From positions 30,460 to 94,459 of the forward strand of contig SKKH01000080.1 in NCBI GenBank assembly GCA_007121555.1: a stretch of DNA of 64,000 bases. Reading direction: 5' to 3'. The notes beneath the pieces are model-generated. The model was not told the DNA's origin. It saw nothing but the letters and a program-made list of their open reading frames with translations, and did no database searches. This stretch comes from Gemmatimonadota bacterium. GTDB taxonomy: Bacteria > Gemmatimonadota > Gemmatimonadetes > Longimicrobiales > Gaopeijiaceae. Shown piece by piece: positions 32,485 through 41,933 of the stretch. Every line of letters begins with the position of its first letter. The stretch's first letter is position 1. The position numbers and the translations under genes were made by a program.

Positions 32485-33420
32485 TTGACCGCCAACTCTC
32501 CCAACCCGGGTTGGAACGACCCGCTGTGGCCATTCCAGGGGGCGGGACGGTATGTCCAGGCTGGAGGTGCCAGATGGCACCTGGTCCAGCTGGGTTCCGG
32601 TCCGCCCGTCCTTCTTCTCCATGGCAGCGCGTCGTCGGCCCACCAGTGGGCCGGAGTCGCGGCACTGCTCCAATCTCGTTTTTCCCTCGTCATTCCCGAT
32701 CTCCCGGGACACGGGTACTCGTCTTCACTTCCACCCGGAGCCTCGGGTCTCGATGGGATGGCCGCCGCACTCGGGGCCCTCCTCGAGACGGAGGGGATCC
32801 GTCCCCTCCTCTCCGTCGGCCATTCGGCCGGTGCCTGCATCGCGGTCCGGGCGTCCAGTCGGGGATGGGTCGTTCCCCGTGCCCTGGTGGGTCTGGCTCC
32901 CGCACTCGGGAGCCGTTCCACCTACCTGCCGCGTCTCATGGATCGTCCCATGACGGCCCTGACCCGGTCGGGCCTGCTGGCCCGGGGCGCGGCCCGTCTC
33001 GTCCGGCATCTTCCGATGGCGGAGCAGCTGCTCGAATCCACCGGGTCCCGCGTGTCCCCGGAGGTCCAGGCCCGATACCGGGCACTGCTCTCCGATCCCG
33101 AGCGGATGGCCGGCGTCCTTTCTCTCTTCGCGGACTGGGACCCCCACGGGATCGCTCTGGAGGCGGCCCGTCTCGGGGTGCCGGTCACATTCCTTGCCGG
33201 AGAGAACGACCGCTGGGTCCCTCCCGAGCTTCTCCGTTCCCAGGTCGCGGACGCGCTCGCGGCCCATCCTCCGGGCCGCGCCTGGCTGGAGCTCCGGTTC
33301 CTCCCGTCTCGGGGCCACCTGCTCCCCGAAGAGGATCCCGGCGCCGTGGCCGAAGCCATCGTCAGGCAGTCGGAGCGAGTGGACTCCCTCACGCAGCCAC
33401 CCGGGCCCGGGCCAGCTTGA
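32485..33420 (+). CDS. bchO: Mg-chelatase-associated alpha/beta hydrolase BchO
   Basis: BchO is linked by genetics to magnesium insertion, with no settled reaction. The 311-residue alpha/beta hydrolase has the oxyanion region [14 protein letters not shown] near residue 45, the nucleophile elbow [12 protein letters not shown] near residue 112, Asp in [11 protein letters not shown] near residue 238, and His in [13 protein letters not shown] near residue 275, so the triad is complete. The start is TTG at 32485 with CAGGAGAG upstream. It is divergent from pufB. Its last 32 bases overlap the end of bchZ on the opposite strand. Confidence 0.88.
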   Translation: MTANSPNPGWNDPLWPFQGAGRYVQAGGARWHLVQLGSGPPVLLLHGSASSAHQWAGVAALLQSRFSLVIPDLPGHGYSSSLPPGASGLDGMAAALGALLETEGIRPLLSVGHSAGACIAVRASSRGWVVPRALVGLAPALGSRSTYLPRLMDRPMTALTRSGLLARGAARLVRHLPMAEQLLESTGSRVSPEVQARYRALLSDPERMAGVLSLFADWDPHGIALEAARLGVPVTFLAGENDRWVPPELLRSQVADALAAHPPGRAWLELRFLPSRGHLLPEEDPGAVAEAIVRQSERVDSLTQPPGPGPA

Positions 33421-34828
33421 CCCGTTCAGGGGTGACCATCTCCTCGTTGGCGGCCATGGCCGACTTCTCCGCCGCGTCCCGAACCCGCTTCGCCATGGAG
33501 ATCCGGACCAGGGGAGCGAACTCCCTCAGCAGCTCGTCCAGGAGCTCCCGGGCTTCGTCGTCCCAGGGAATGGATTCTCGGTCCGCCCGGGTCGGTGTGG
33601 CCTCGCCCCGGTCCATCTCCGTGCCCAGGGGCAGGATGTGGAAGAGGGCATCGAAGAGGGCGTTGCAGATCTCCTGCACCAGGTAGGTCGCGCCGGCATA
33701 TCCCATGAAGGGGGTGCCGGTGTGCCTCCGGATGATGGCGCCTGGAAAGGATGCGGGGATGTACTGGCAGCGGAGTCCCAGCTCCGCCGCGTACATGCGC
33801 TCGTTGAAGCTTCCGAAAAGAAGGAGGGGTGGGCGGTCCTTCAGCGTCTGCCGGACCTCCTGGTTGTCGGGCTTCTTTCCGGGCCGGCGATGGTGCACGA
33901 AGGTGCACGGCATGCCCAGGTCCTCGGTGAAGTAGTTCTCCAGGCCCTTGGCGTACGTCTCTCCGCTGAACACCGCGAACGAGGACGTGGCGAAGAAATC
34001 CTGGGTCACACTCCTCCAGAGGTCCCAGATCGGCTTGAGCGTGGTGTGCTTTTCCTTCTCGATGAAGGGCTGGGCGTCGATCCCGGTGTGCTCGGCCAGC
34101 GCCTCGAGGAAGCGGGTGGTCGAGGACATTCCGATGGGGGCTCGGATCCAGGGGACCTCCAACTCCTCGCAGAGCTTCTGTCCGAACTCCCGGTACATGA
34201 GGACGTTCACGTCGGCATCGGCCAGGGCCGCGACGTCGTCCAGGTGGGAGCCCAGGGGGAAGACCATGTTGACCTCGCACCCCACGCCTTCGATGAGGCG
34301 TCGGATCTCGGCCAGGTCCGAGGGCATGTTGAAGGTCCCGTAGATGGGCCCGATGATGTTGACCAGGGGCTTGTCGGACTCCCGCTTCTTCCGGTTCCGC
34401 GCCTTCTTCTCGCCGAACTGGGTCCAGAGCCAGTACATGGCCCGGTCCGCCGACTGCCACTGATCCTCGTCGATGGTGCGGGGAAGGAAGCGCAGGAGGT
34501 TCGTGCCCTGAGGCACCACCCCTCCACCGATCATCTCGGCGATGCTCCCGGTCACCACCACCGCAGGCAGGTCCGGGTTCAGGCTCTCATTGGCTCGGCG
34601 GAGGGCATCCTCCGTCCCGGTCATGGAGAGCTCGTCCTCGGAGAGGCCCGTGACGGCGATGGGGAGTTCGTGGGGCGGCAGCGCGTCGGTGTAGTGGAGC
34701 ACCGAGGTCACCGGAAGGTTCTCGCAACCCACCGGTCCGTCGATGACCACCTGGAGTCCCTTGATCGCCGTGAAGGCGTAGACGGAGCCCCAGTATCCTC
34801 CGGCGCGGTCGTGGTCGAGTACGAGCAT
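33389..34828 (-). CDS. bchZ: Chlorophyllide a reductase subunit BchZ
   Basis: BchZ with BchY forms the catalytic component reducing ring B of chlorophyllide a to the bacteriochlorin. The 479-residue nitrogenase-like protein has [20 protein letters not shown] near residue 28 with a cluster Cys, [18 protein letters not shown] near residue 52, and [20 protein letters not shown] near residue 150. ATG at 34828 shares its A with the bchY stop (TGATG). The C-terminal end [10 protein letters not shown] is read from DNA that also codes the end of bchO on the other strand. Confidence 0.96.
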   Translation of the reverse strand: MLVLDHDRAGGYWGSVYAFTAIKGLQVVIDGPVGCENLPVTSVLHYTDALPPHELPIAVTGLSEDELSMTGTEDALRRANESLNPDLPAVVVTGSIAEMIGGGVVPQGTNLLRFLPRTIDEDQWQSADRAMYWLWTQFGEKKARNRKKRESDKPLVNIIGPIYGTFNMPSDLAEIRRLIEGVGCEVNMVFPLGSHLDDVAALADADVNVLMYREFGQKLCEELEVPWIRAPIGMSSTTRFLEALAEHTGIDAQPFIEKEKHTTLKPIWDLWRSVTQDFFATSSFAVFSGETYAKGLENYFTEDLGMPCTFVHHRRPGKKPDNQEVRQTLKDRPPLLLFGSFNERMYAAELGLRCQYIPASFPGAIIRRHTGTPFMGYAGATYLVQEICNALFDALFHILPLGTEMDRGEATPTRADRESIPWDDEARELLDELLREFAPLVRISMAKRVRDAAEKSAMAANEEMVTPERVKLARARVAA

Positions 34829-36609
34829 CAGGCCGCCTCCTCGTCCGTCGCGCTCTTCGACGGCTTGCTGGTGGAGTCCGGCTTCTCGTCGGTGCTCCGG
34901 TCCAGGCGGGGCGTTGCGCTCTTCTTCTTGTGACCGGTGGAGGCCTTTCCGGCGCGAGCCCGGGCGTTCCGCTCCTTGGCGGTCAACTTCCGCTCCGGTA
35001 CGCCCTCGTGCCCATAGCCGGCCGCGTGGCCCGTTCCCACTCCAGCGAAGAAGGACCGCATCCGGTTGAGTCGCTCCCGGCCTGCGATGGCGCCCCCGAT
35101 GACCTCCGCGATGCCTCCGGCGCCCGCGGGACCAAAGATGGGACGGGCCGAGATCAGGTTCGTGAAGTAGAGGGCGGGAGTGCCCCGTTCCTTGGTGGCC
35201 TGCACGGTAGGTGTGGTGCCCAGGACCAGGTCCGGATTCACATCCTCGGAGGCCGCCAGGTCCTGCTCCAGCGAGGCCCGGTACTGCACGTGCGCCCCGT
35301 GGGCTTCGAGCCACTCCCGGTCCGGGTCACTCCACTTGGAGCGGGGCAGGGCGGTGCCCACGTAGGGCACATCGGCGCCGGCCTCGACCAGGAGGCGGGC
35401 CACCAGGAGCTCGGAGCCCTCATAGCCCGAGACCACGATCCGTCCCTCGATCTTCTGTCCGGAGAGGGCACCTCTGGTGGCGCCCACGGCCCGGTCCACC
35501 GCGGCGTCCACCTTCTGGGCCGGCGTCCCCAGGACTTCACCCACGGAGCGGAGCCAGGCGGCCGTCCCATCGACGCCCACCGGCCCCGAGGGGATCACGG
35601 TACGACCCGCCGCCTCGAACTGGCGCACGGACCGGACGTAGAAGGGATGCACGGCGGCCACGACGTCGGCATCGAGGGCCCGGTAGAGCTCGCGCCATTC
35701 CCGGGGAGGCACGACCGTGCCCACCGTGGCCCCAAGGGGCTTCAGAAGGGCGTCGATCCCCATGGGGTCAGCGGGGAAGAGCTCCCCGATCAGAGTCACG
35801 GTGGGCCGATCCTCCACCAGATTGCTGGGCCGGGCCACCGGTCCTCGCTCCGCTTCCTCGCGGGCGTACTTGAGGATGGCCCCCGTCAGGACGTCCTTGG
35901 CCTCGGCGTGGGTGGGGACTCCGAACCCGGGTACGTCGATGCCCACGATGCGGACCCCGTTGATCTCCTTGGGAAGGAGGTCCAGGGGGATTCCCGACGC
36001 CGTGGGAATACAGAGGTTCGTCATGACGATGGCGTCGTAGTCGGCCGGATCGGCCAGATCCTCCATCGCCTGCTTGATGTCCTCGAAGAGGGCGCCCGTG
36101 ACCAACGACTCGGAATTGAAGGGTACGTAGCCCACCGTCCGCCGGGCGCCGTAGAAGTGCGAGGTGAAGGTGAGCCCATACACGCAGCAGGCCGATCCGG
36201 AGAGCACCGTGGCCGTGCGGCGCATCCGGAGTCCGACCCGGAGCGAACCGAAGGCAGGGCACATCCCCTGGGGCTGCTCGTGGGGTCCCAGGGGATAGTC
36301 CTCCACGAGTTCGTTCAGGACCTGACTCGACTCGCCGGCCCTGGCGGCCGCTCGGAGGCGCTCGGCGCCTCCATGGCAGCCGGCGCCGGCCTCGACGGTG
36401 GCAGGCGCGTCGTCGGCCGCTTGGGAGGTGGCGACGCTGGAGCCGGCTCCGTTGGCGCGGGCTCCAGTCTCGTTCGCTGCGGCGTCCTTCGCTTTGGGAG
36501 CGGGGCCGTCCCCATTCCCCGCTGCGCTCCCGGTCGCCTTCGCCGGAGGCGAGGAGACCATGGGGAGCTTCTTGCGCGTGGGGCGGTCTTCCGTGGCTCG
36601 TTCAGACAT
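34828..36609 (-). CDS. bchY: Chlorophyllide a reductase subunit BchY
   Basis: BchY is the partner of BchZ. It has about 593 residues. The first 75 and the last 55 residues are low-complexity, Ala/Gly/Lys-rich, and the core begins with [20 protein letters not shown] near residue 75. Cluster Cys candidates lie in [15 protein letters not shown] near residue 110, [13 protein letters not shown] near residue 136, and [13 protein letters not shown] near residue 197. ATG at 36609 overlaps the bchX stop by eight bases; a GTG at 36630 is possible but lies deeper in bchX. The terminal extensions make it longer than Rhodobacter BchY. Confidence 0.95.
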   Translation of the reverse strand: MSERATEDRPTRKKLPMVSSPPAKATGSAAGNGDGPAPKAKDAAANETGARANGAGSSVATSQAADDAPATVEAGAGCHGGAERLRAAARAGESSQVLNELVEDYPLGPHEQPQGMCPAFGSLRVGLRMRRTATVLSGSACCVYGLTFTSHFYGARRTVGYVPFNSESLVTGALFEDIKQAMEDLADPADYDAIVMTNLCIPTASGIPLDLLPKEINGVRIVGIDVPGFGVPTHAEAKDVLTGAILKYAREEAERGPVARPSNLVEDRPTVTLIGELFPADPMGIDALLKPLGATVGTVVPPREWRELYRALDADVVAAVHPFYVRSVRQFEAAGRTVIPSGPVGVDGTAAWLRSVGEVLGTPAQKVDAAVDRAVGATRGALSGQKIEGRIVVSGYEGSELLVARLLVEAGADVPYVGTALPRSKWSDPDREWLEAHGAHVQYRASLEQDLAASEDVNPDLVLGTTPTVQATKERGTPALYFTNLISARPIFGPAGAGGIAEVIGGAIAGRERLNRMRSFFAGVGTGHAAGYGHEGVPERKLTAKERNARARAGKASTGHKKKSATPRLDRSTDEKPDSTSKPSKSATDEEAA

Positions 36610-37543
36610 GGGCCGGTTCCGACTCCTCACCTGGCTCGTAGACGATTTCCAGCGACTCCCGCTCCAGCGCAGCCTTCCCCATCATCTCCTCGGGGCTGGC
36701 CGGGGTCAGGACCACATCCCGCCCCACGTCCTCGCCCTTGAAGAGGTCCAGGAGCTCGTCGTGGGTCAGGGTGTCGGGCTGGAGGGGAGGCGCTTCGGCC
36801 ACCCCCTGAGCCAGCTCTTCGAAGAGCGAGCCCCAGCGGCTGCCGGGTCTTCCCACGATCTCGTAGTTGGCGCTCTTGCGCCGGATGTCGTCATGCTGCG
36901 GAATGGCCGCCAGGACGGGGATCCCCACCTTCTCGGCGAAGGCGTAGGCCTCACCGGTCCCGTCATCCTTGTTGATGACGAGCCCTGCCACGCCCACGTT
37001 GCCGCCCATCTTCCGGAAGTATTCCACCGCCGAGCAGACGTTGTTGGCCACGTAGAGGGACTGGAGGTCGTTGGATCCCACCACGATCACCTTCTGACAC
37101 ATATCCCGGGCGATGGGGAGGCCGAAGCCTCCGCACACCACGTCGCCAAGGAAGTCGAGGAGGACGTAGTCGAACCCCCACTCGTGGAAGCCCAGCTTCT
37201 CGAGGAGTTCAAAGCCGTGAATGATGCCTCGGCCTCCACACCCTCGTCCCACCTCTGGACCTCCCAGCTCCATGGCGAAGACTCCGTCCCGGGTGAAGCA
37301 GACGTCGGAGATCTCGACCTCTTCTCCGGCGATGCGCTTCTCGGATGAGGTGGCGATGATGGTGGGGCAGGCTCGACCCCCGAAGAGGAGGGAGGTGGTG
37401 TCGGATTTGGGATCACAGCCGATGAGCAGAACCTTCTTTCCCTGCTGGGCCATCATGTAGGAGAGGTTCGCCAGGGCGAAGCTCTTTCCGATCCCACCCT
37501 TGCCGTAGATGGCGATGATCTGGGTTTCCTTCTTCTCACTCAT
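36602..37543 (-). CDS. bchX: Chlorophyllide a reductase iron protein BchX
   Basis: BchX is the NifH-like ATP-dependent reductase for BchYZ. The 313-residue protein has the P-loop [20 protein letters not shown] near residue 11, GCDPKSDTTSLLFGGRACPT, the cluster Cys in GPEVGRGCGGRGI near residue 100 and in [20 protein letters not shown] near residue 135. KSFALAN and KSDTT separate it from BchL. ATG at 37543 overlaps the bchC stop (ATGA). The frame is open upstream only as a shadow of bchC. Confidence 0.96.
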   Translation of the reverse strand: MSEKKETQIIAIYGKGGIGKSFALANLSYMMAQQGKKVLLIGCDPKSDTTSLLFGGRACPTIIATSSEKRIAGEEVEISDVCFTRDGVFAMELGGPEVGRGCGGRGIIHGFELLEKLGFHEWGFDYVLLDFLGDVVCGGFGLPIARDMCQKVIVVGSNDLQSLYVANNVCSAVEYFRKMGGNVGVAGLVINKDDGTGEAYAFAEKVGIPVLAAIPQHDDIRRKSANYEIVGRPGSRWGSLFEELAQGVAEAPPLQPDTLTHDELLDLFKGEDVGRDVVLTPASPEEMMGKAALERESLEIVYEPGEESEPAHV

Positions 37544-38478
37544 GCCACATTCCTCCAATCGAGGATCATTTTGACGCACCGCGGATCTTCGAAGGCGGTG
37601 CGGTATGCGTTGGGGGCGTCGGTCGCGGCCTCCTGATGGGTCACGAGACCATCCAGGGAGAGGTCTCCCCGGCTCACCAGGTCGGCGACGGCCTTCAGGT
37701 CTTCGGGCTTCCACTCGGCCGCCACACGGATTCGTGCCTCCTTGAGGAAGGCCGGGGGGAAGCGGAAGTGGACGCTCTCGGAGTAGAAGCCGGCCAGGAC
37801 GATCTCGCCCCGGGGCTCCAGGTGGGGGATCAACTGATCCATGATCCCGGGGTCTCCGCTGACGTCGTAGATCGTGCGGTATCGGGACCCGTCATCCTCT
37901 TCGGGGCGGGTCACGCGGTAGCCCTGGGATCCGGTCATCCGGATCGGGTTCACTTCCCAGACCACAGGCTCCTCACCTCTGGCCACCAGGATCCGGGCCA
38001 GAAGCCGCCCCAGCGCACCGTGGCCCACGACCAGGGCCGGCGACTCGAAGCTCCCGGCGTCGATGGCGTGGAGCGCGGTACCTGCGAGGGCCAGAAGGCA
38101 TCCCTCCTGACCGGAGGCGCCGCCCAGGAAGATCGTCCGGTTCCCCGGGGCGACCAGGGTTCTGGCGGCCGCTCCGAACAGACCGTGGGCTCCCTTGAAG
38201 CCCCGGGATCCGGGAACGAAGACCCACTCGCCTTCCTTGCGCCCGGAGTTCTCGCCCGCCCACTGGACCTTCCCTGCAGCCTCGTAGCCGGGCACCAGGG
38301 GATAGCCCATGCCGGGGAAGGGGGGCATGGCTCCGGTCCAGAGAAGCCGTTCGGTACCAGTGCTCACTCCGGTCCAGTCCACCTCGACCAGGACGTCCTC
38401 ATCCGAGGGATCTGTCAGGTCCAGACGACGTAGGACGAGCCGCTGGGGCTCTTCCAGAACCACGGCCAGAGTGTCCAC
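37540..38478 (-). CDS. bchC: 3-hydroxyethyl bacteriochlorophyllide dehydrogenase BchC
   Basis: BchC oxidises the 3-hydroxyethyl group to acetyl, completing bacteriochlorophyllide a. The 312-residue MDR-family protein begins MDTLAVVLEEPQRLVLRRLD, with VSTGTERLLWTGAMPPFPGM near residue 38, YPLVPGYEAAGKV near residue 58, and the nucleotide-binding VVGHGALGRLLARIL near residue 146. Start codon is GTG at 38478. It opens the bchCXYZ operon; the predicted promoter leaves a leader of about 125 bases. Confidence 0.95.
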   Translation of the reverse strand: MDTLAVVLEEPQRLVLRRLDLTDPSDEDVLVEVDWTGVSTGTERLLWTGAMPPFPGMGYPLVPGYEAAGKVQWAGENSGRKEGEWVFVPGSRGFKGAHGLFGAAARTLVAPGNRTIFLGGASGQEGCLLALAGTALHAIDAGSFESPALVVGHGALGRLLARILVARGEEPVVWEVNPIRMTGSQGYRVTRPEEDDGSRYRTIYDVSGDPGIMDQLIPHLEPRGEIVLAGFYSESVHFRFPPAFLKEARIRVAAEWKPEDLKAVADLVSRGDLSLDGLVTHQEAATDAPNAYRTAFEDPRCVKMILDWRNVA

Positions 38479-38612
38479 AGGCCTCCTTCAGGCACGATGG
38501 GGTCGCAGGCCTCCGCCTCGACCCGGTGACGGTCTTGTTTGCTTCGCGCCAGCCCTGGAATCAGTCCGGTTCTGCCGGGCTCGAATCTGCTGCCAGCGTC
38601 GCTACAGGGTGT

Positions 38613-38641
38613 ATCATTGGGGTCTGAAGGGCGGGTGTCAA
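38613..38641 (-). promoter_or_regulatory. bchC promoter (-35 TTGACA, -10 AATGAT)
   Basis: On the minus strand TTGACA (38641-38636) is followed after 17 bases by AATGAT (38618-38613), four of six -10 matches. The -35 box is the right half of the operator at 38636-38653. Confidence 0.65.
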
Positions 38642-38653
38642 GTAAAAATTACA
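38636..38653. promoter_or_regulatory. PpsR/CrtJ-type operator 1 at bchC
   Basis: TGTAATTTTTACTTGACA on the minus strand is a full TGT-N12-ACA palindrome overlapping the -35 box, with the same right half as the bchG and bchF operators. Sits in an A+T-rich island in an otherwise G+C-rich region. Confidence 0.7.
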
Positions 38654-38661
38654 ACAAAGTT

Positions 38662-38679
38662 TGTCCAGATACCTGTACA
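38662..38679. promoter_or_regulatory. PpsR/CrtJ-type operator 2 at bchC
   Basis: TGTCCAGATACCTGTACA on the plus strand is a second full TGT-N12-ACA. Its start is 26 bases from the start of operator 1. Cooperative binding to tandem sites is known for CrtJ at bchC in Rhodobacter. Confidence 0.6.
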
Positions 38680-38691
38680 CATCCAGTGACA
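38674..38691. promoter_or_regulatory. PpsR/CrtJ-type operator 3 at bchC (overlaps operator 2)
   Basis: TGTACACATCCAGTGACA is a third TGT-N12-ACA and shares six bases with operator 2, so the two cannot both be filled in the same way. One may be fortuitous. Confidence 0.4.
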
Positions 38692-38728
38692 CGGGCACAA
38701 CGGAGTGTGCGAGAGGGACTTGCCCGTG
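38690..38728. repeat. Inverted repeat downstream of crtF
   Basis: CACGGGCA (38690-38697) and TGCCCGTG (38721-38728) are perfect inverted repeats around a 23-base loop. It lies after the crtF stop (38778) and next to the bchC operators. It may form part of a crtF terminator (no T-run seen) or be another operator. Confidence 0.35.
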
Positions 38729-38777
38729 GGGATGGAGGGCGGTGACCCCGCCTCGAGGAGACGGGACTGCCGGAGCC

Positions 38778-40064
38778 TCAGGGACGAGCGATGAGGAGCG
38801 AAGTGAGGACGGGAGAGCGGGGGCGGGGATGGCGGACGCGCGAGAACCCGGCCTCCCGGAGGAGCTGGGTCAACTCCTCCGGCGTTCGAGGCCGACCCTG
38901 ACCCATGGCCATGAGGTAGAGGGCGAAGTACGCCGATCCCACCGTTTCAGCCCCTCGAACCCCCGACATGGGCTCGGCCACCAGGAGGGTACCGTCATCG
39001 GGAAGGATGTCCCGGATCCGGGACAGAAGGGTCCGGACGTCGTCGTCGTCGTGGTCGTGGAGGATCCGGACCAGGGTCACCAGATCCGCCTGGTCGGGCA
39101 GGGGGTCCCGGAGGAAGTCTCCCCCGGTGACCGAGACCCGATCGGCGTGGGGGAACTCGTCGAGGCGGCGCTGGGCCCGGAGGGCGACCTGCGGAAGGTC
39201 GAAGAGGGCGAACTCCAGTTCGGGATGCCGCTGCGCCACGGCGCGAAGGAACGCACCTTCGCCTCCCCCCACGTCGAGGATCCGGGTGTGCTCCCCGAAG
39301 TCGTATCCGTCCAGGATCTCTCGGGAGACCAGGGGCTGGGAGGCGGCCATGAGGTCGGAGTAGGCCGCCACCGCTTCGGGGTCCAGGTCGTCCCGATCCT
39401 TCCGACCGGCGTAGGCCCAGTACTGCTGCAGCCCACTGTGCTCGGGGGATTCGCCTCGGAGGAGGGCCATGGGATCGGCCAGGTCATGATAGAAGAGGAC
39501 GTTGTGCTCCACCATCCGGGCCAGCGCCTCGTTTCCCACCAGCGGAGCCCCCAGCGGCCCGAGCGCCACCTCGTCGGGTCCCTTCCAGCGAAGGAGCTTC
39601 AGGGCCACCCCTGCCCCCAGGAAACGCCGGAGCCGGTCGGGAGGCACGTCCAGCTCCCGGGCCAGGGTCGCCACCAGGGCTCCTCCCTGAGCCAGGCGGT
39701 CGAAGAGGTCCATCCGGATGAAGGCCAGAAGAGTCTGGGAGTACACGAAGCCGGCGCAGAGGTCGAAGACCTGTCGGGAGCGGGAGAGGGCGATGGGTCG
39801 GGTCAGGGGGAAGGCTGCGGCCCACCGCTGAAAGCGGGGAGACGAGAGGACGGCGATCCATCGCTGGCGGAGGAACTCGAGAATGCCTCCGCGCCGCTCC
39901 CCCTCCGGTGACGTGGCGCCCGAACGAGGATCGGTACCGTTGGGGGAAGGGCCCGCATCGCGTCCCCTGGGAGGCGGCATCCGGGGATCCCCTCTGGAAG
40001 CTTCGTCCGACGCGCCGGCGTCCGTGTCGGACTGGACGGAGGATGGGGCGCCAGGACGGTTCAT
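38778..40064 (-). CDS. crtF: Hydroxyneurosporene O-methyltransferase CrtF
   Basis: CrtF methylates the 1-hydroxy group of acyclic carotenoids (spheroidene or spirilloxanthin branch) using SAM. About 428 residues. The first 75 are Pro/Gly/Asp-rich and unrecognised, then a helical dimerisation region with QVFDLCAGFVYSQTLLAFIR near residue 103, LGAPLVGNEALARMVEHNVL near residue 175, the SAM motif RILDVGGGEGAFLRAVAQRH near residue 262, and TLVRILHDHDDDDVRTLLSR near residue 335 with the catalytic-His-type motif. ATG at 40064 overlaps bchD. Neither crtC nor crtD is in the window, so its exact substrate is unknown. Confidence 0.9.
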   Translation of the reverse strand: MNRPGAPSSVQSDTDAGASDEASRGDPRMPPPRGRDAGPSPNGTDPRSGATSPEGERRGGILEFLRQRWIAVLSSPRFQRWAAAFPLTRPIALSRSRQVFDLCAGFVYSQTLLAFIRMDLFDRLAQGGALVATLARELDVPPDRLRRFLGAGVALKLLRWKGPDEVALGPLGAPLVGNEALARMVEHNVLFYHDLADPMALLRGESPEHSGLQQYWAYAGRKDRDDLDPEAVAAYSDLMAASQPLVSREILDGYDFGEHTRILDVGGGEGAFLRAVAQRHPELEFALFDLPQVALRAQRRLDEFPHADRVSVTGGDFLRDPLPDQADLVTLVRILHDHDDDDVRTLLSRIRDILPDDGTLLVAEPMSGVRGAETVGSAYFALYLMAMGQGRPRTPEELTQLLREAGFSRVRHPRPRSPVLTSLLIARP

Positions 40065-41929
40065 GCCCAGGCCTCCCCGTTCACCCTGTCCCGGATGCGG
40101 CGGGCATCGGCCCGGGGAAGGTGGTAGGCCCGTCCCCTCCCGGCCCCGGCCAGCTCCTCCAGGTAGTCGGTACCACGAGGTGAGGTGTCCAGAACGACGA
40201 GGGGCACCCCCATCCGACCCACCTCTCCCGCGATCGCCAGGGCATCGGCCATGGCGGCCCGACGCCCTCCCCTTCCAGCCCGGTCCACATTGGGACGTCC
40301 GTCCGAAAGGAGGAGTATCCGGCACGCCTTGCCGTCTCGCTGTCCGGATCGGGCCAGGCCGAGGGCCTCCTCCAGCCCCAGGGCCATGGGGGTTCCCCCC
40401 CCTCCGGCCATCCCTCGGAGGAGTCTCTTGGCCCGCGTCAGCGACCTCGTGGGTGGCACCAGCGTTCGGGCGCTCCGGTCCCGAAAGACCACGAGCGCCA
40501 CCTCTTCCCGGGATCGATAGCTCTCCGCGAGGAGGAGCTCCACTGCACCCTTGACCTCGCCCAGGCGCCGAAGGGCCTGCGACCCGGAGGCATCGACCAC
40601 GAAGATGGTCCGGGTCCCCAGGGGTCGAACGCGAATCTGGATTCGGATATCCCCGGCCTCGATCCGCACCGGCCCTCCCGGCTCCCGTCCCCGGATCCCC
40701 TGCCAGGGCGCCGCGGCCCGCAGCGTCGCGCCCAGATCGATCCGGCGGCGCTTCGGGTCGCCGGGTCGCACCCCCTTCCGACGGCCCCGGAAGGGGTCCT
40801 CGGTCTCATCGCCGGCTCGCCCACCCCCCTGCCCGCGCAGGGTCCGACCTCGGGCCCCCCAGGGCTGCCAGTCGGCAGGAAGGAGGGCTCGGGCCACGGG
40901 GACCACCTGGTCCGGCCGGATCTCCACCACCTCCTCCCGGCAGGAGGGGTCGGGCTCATCCTGACCTCTGGGAGGGTCTGCCTCGGGCGGGGGCTTCTGG
41001 GATTCCGCTGCCGGCTCGACGTCCTTCGGCGACGCGTCCAGCTCCTCCTCCGGCTCGGGTGGGCCCCCTTCGGGTTCCGGTGGCGGAGGTCCCTCGAGCT
41101 CCTCCGGGAGGTCGGCGTTGTCCGCGGGGATGCGGATGGCTCGGGGAAGGAGGATGAGGGCCCCGGCCAGGGAGAGCGCCTCGGGCGGGAGCGGTAGCGG
41201 GTCGCCGGCGTTCCGGTCCCCTGCAGCCTCTGCCATCAGAGCGCCCACGAGCTGGGTCGCCCGGAAGGTGTGCAGGAGGGGCCGGAGCGAGGAGATGCCC
41301 AGCTCCAGACTACTTCGTGCCAGGGCGGTCCGGACCCCCTCGGCGTCGGGAGAGCTCTGGCCAGACGGTGCAAGGAGAAGTGTCCTCGCGCGCGAGACGG
41401 CCGAGATCCAGTCGTCCGACTCCGGTGCGGTCCATCGGGCGGGCAGATCCATCTGGATCCCGATTCGCTCGAGGAGGGCTCGGGGCGGACCCTCCTCGTC
41501 GTCTCTGGATTCGTCCATCCCCACCAGCGCGACGGCGGCGGGAAGGATGGCCGAACACCCCTCCCGTTCCAGGTGGACCTGTCCGTGGTCCAGAGCGCCG
41601 AGGAGCGCCGAGGCCACCTCCAGCGTGACCCGCTCCAGTGAGGGCACCAGGAGAATCCCCCCGTGGGTCTCGTGGACGACTCCCCCTCGCACGACCCGCC
41701 GGCCCTGCGCCAGGGTGGCCGCCAGGTCGGGGCCGCCCAGGAGGCGATCGGCGGTCACCCCCATGGGGAGCTTCCGCATGGGGGTCTCCGGGGGCAGAAG
41801 CGACCGGAGAAATTCGAGCCATCCGTCCCGTGCCGGTCCCGACGGCCCCCGCAGGCAGATTCCGCCCACACCCCGGGCGTCGAGGGCCAGGAGCGCGGCG
41901 GCCAGGGAGGGGAGGTCTCTGAAATCCAA
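40061..41929 (-). CDS. bchD: Magnesium chelatase subunit BchD
   Basis: BchD pairs with BchI in the AAA+ motor for Mg insertion. About 622 residues: a degenerate AAA domain (about 1-260) whose P-loop position reads GPSGPARD and so lacks the Walker Lys-Ser, an acidic Pro/Glu-rich linker (about 270-340), and a C-terminal von Willebrand A domain with the metal site FVVDASGSQALRRLGEVKGA near residue 435. The most likely start is TTG at 41929, five bases after the bchI stop (41934), with no good ribosome site, suggesting coupling to bchI. It overlaps crtF by four bases. Confidence 0.92.
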   Translation of the reverse strand: MDFRDLPSLAAALLALDARGVGGICLRGPSGPARDGWLEFLRSLLPPETPMRKLPMGVTADRLLGGPDLAATLAQGRRVVRGGVVHETHGGILLVPSLERVTLEVASALLGALDHGQVHLEREGCSAILPAAVALVGMDESRDDEEGPPRALLERIGIQMDLPARWTAPESDDWISAVSRARTLLLAPSGQSSPDAEGVRTALARSSLELGISSLRPLLHTFRATQLVGALMAEAAGDRNAGDPLPLPPEALSLAGALILLPRAIRIPADNADLPEELEGPPPPEPEGGPPEPEEELDASPKDVEPAAESQKPPPEADPPRGQDEPDPSCREEVVEIRPDQVVPVARALLPADWQPWGARGRTLRGQGGGRAGDETEDPFRGRRKGVRPGDPKRRRIDLGATLRAAAPWQGIRGREPGGPVRIEAGDIRIQIRVRPLGTRTIFVVDASGSQALRRLGEVKGAVELLLAESYRSREEVALVVFRDRSARTLVPPTRSLTRAKRLLRGMAGGGGTPMALGLEEALGLARSGQRDGKACRILLLSDGRPNVDRAGRGGRRAAMADALAIAGEVGRMGVPLVVLDTSPRGTDYLEELAGAGRGRAYHLPRADARRIRDRVNGEAWA

Positions 41930-41933
41930 CGTG

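Noticed and set aside
34930..36741. A 603-residue open frame on the plus strand across bchY
   Set aside because: It is a G+C-driven shadow: its residues are low-complexity and match no family, while the minus strand codes a clear BchY with all expected motifs.
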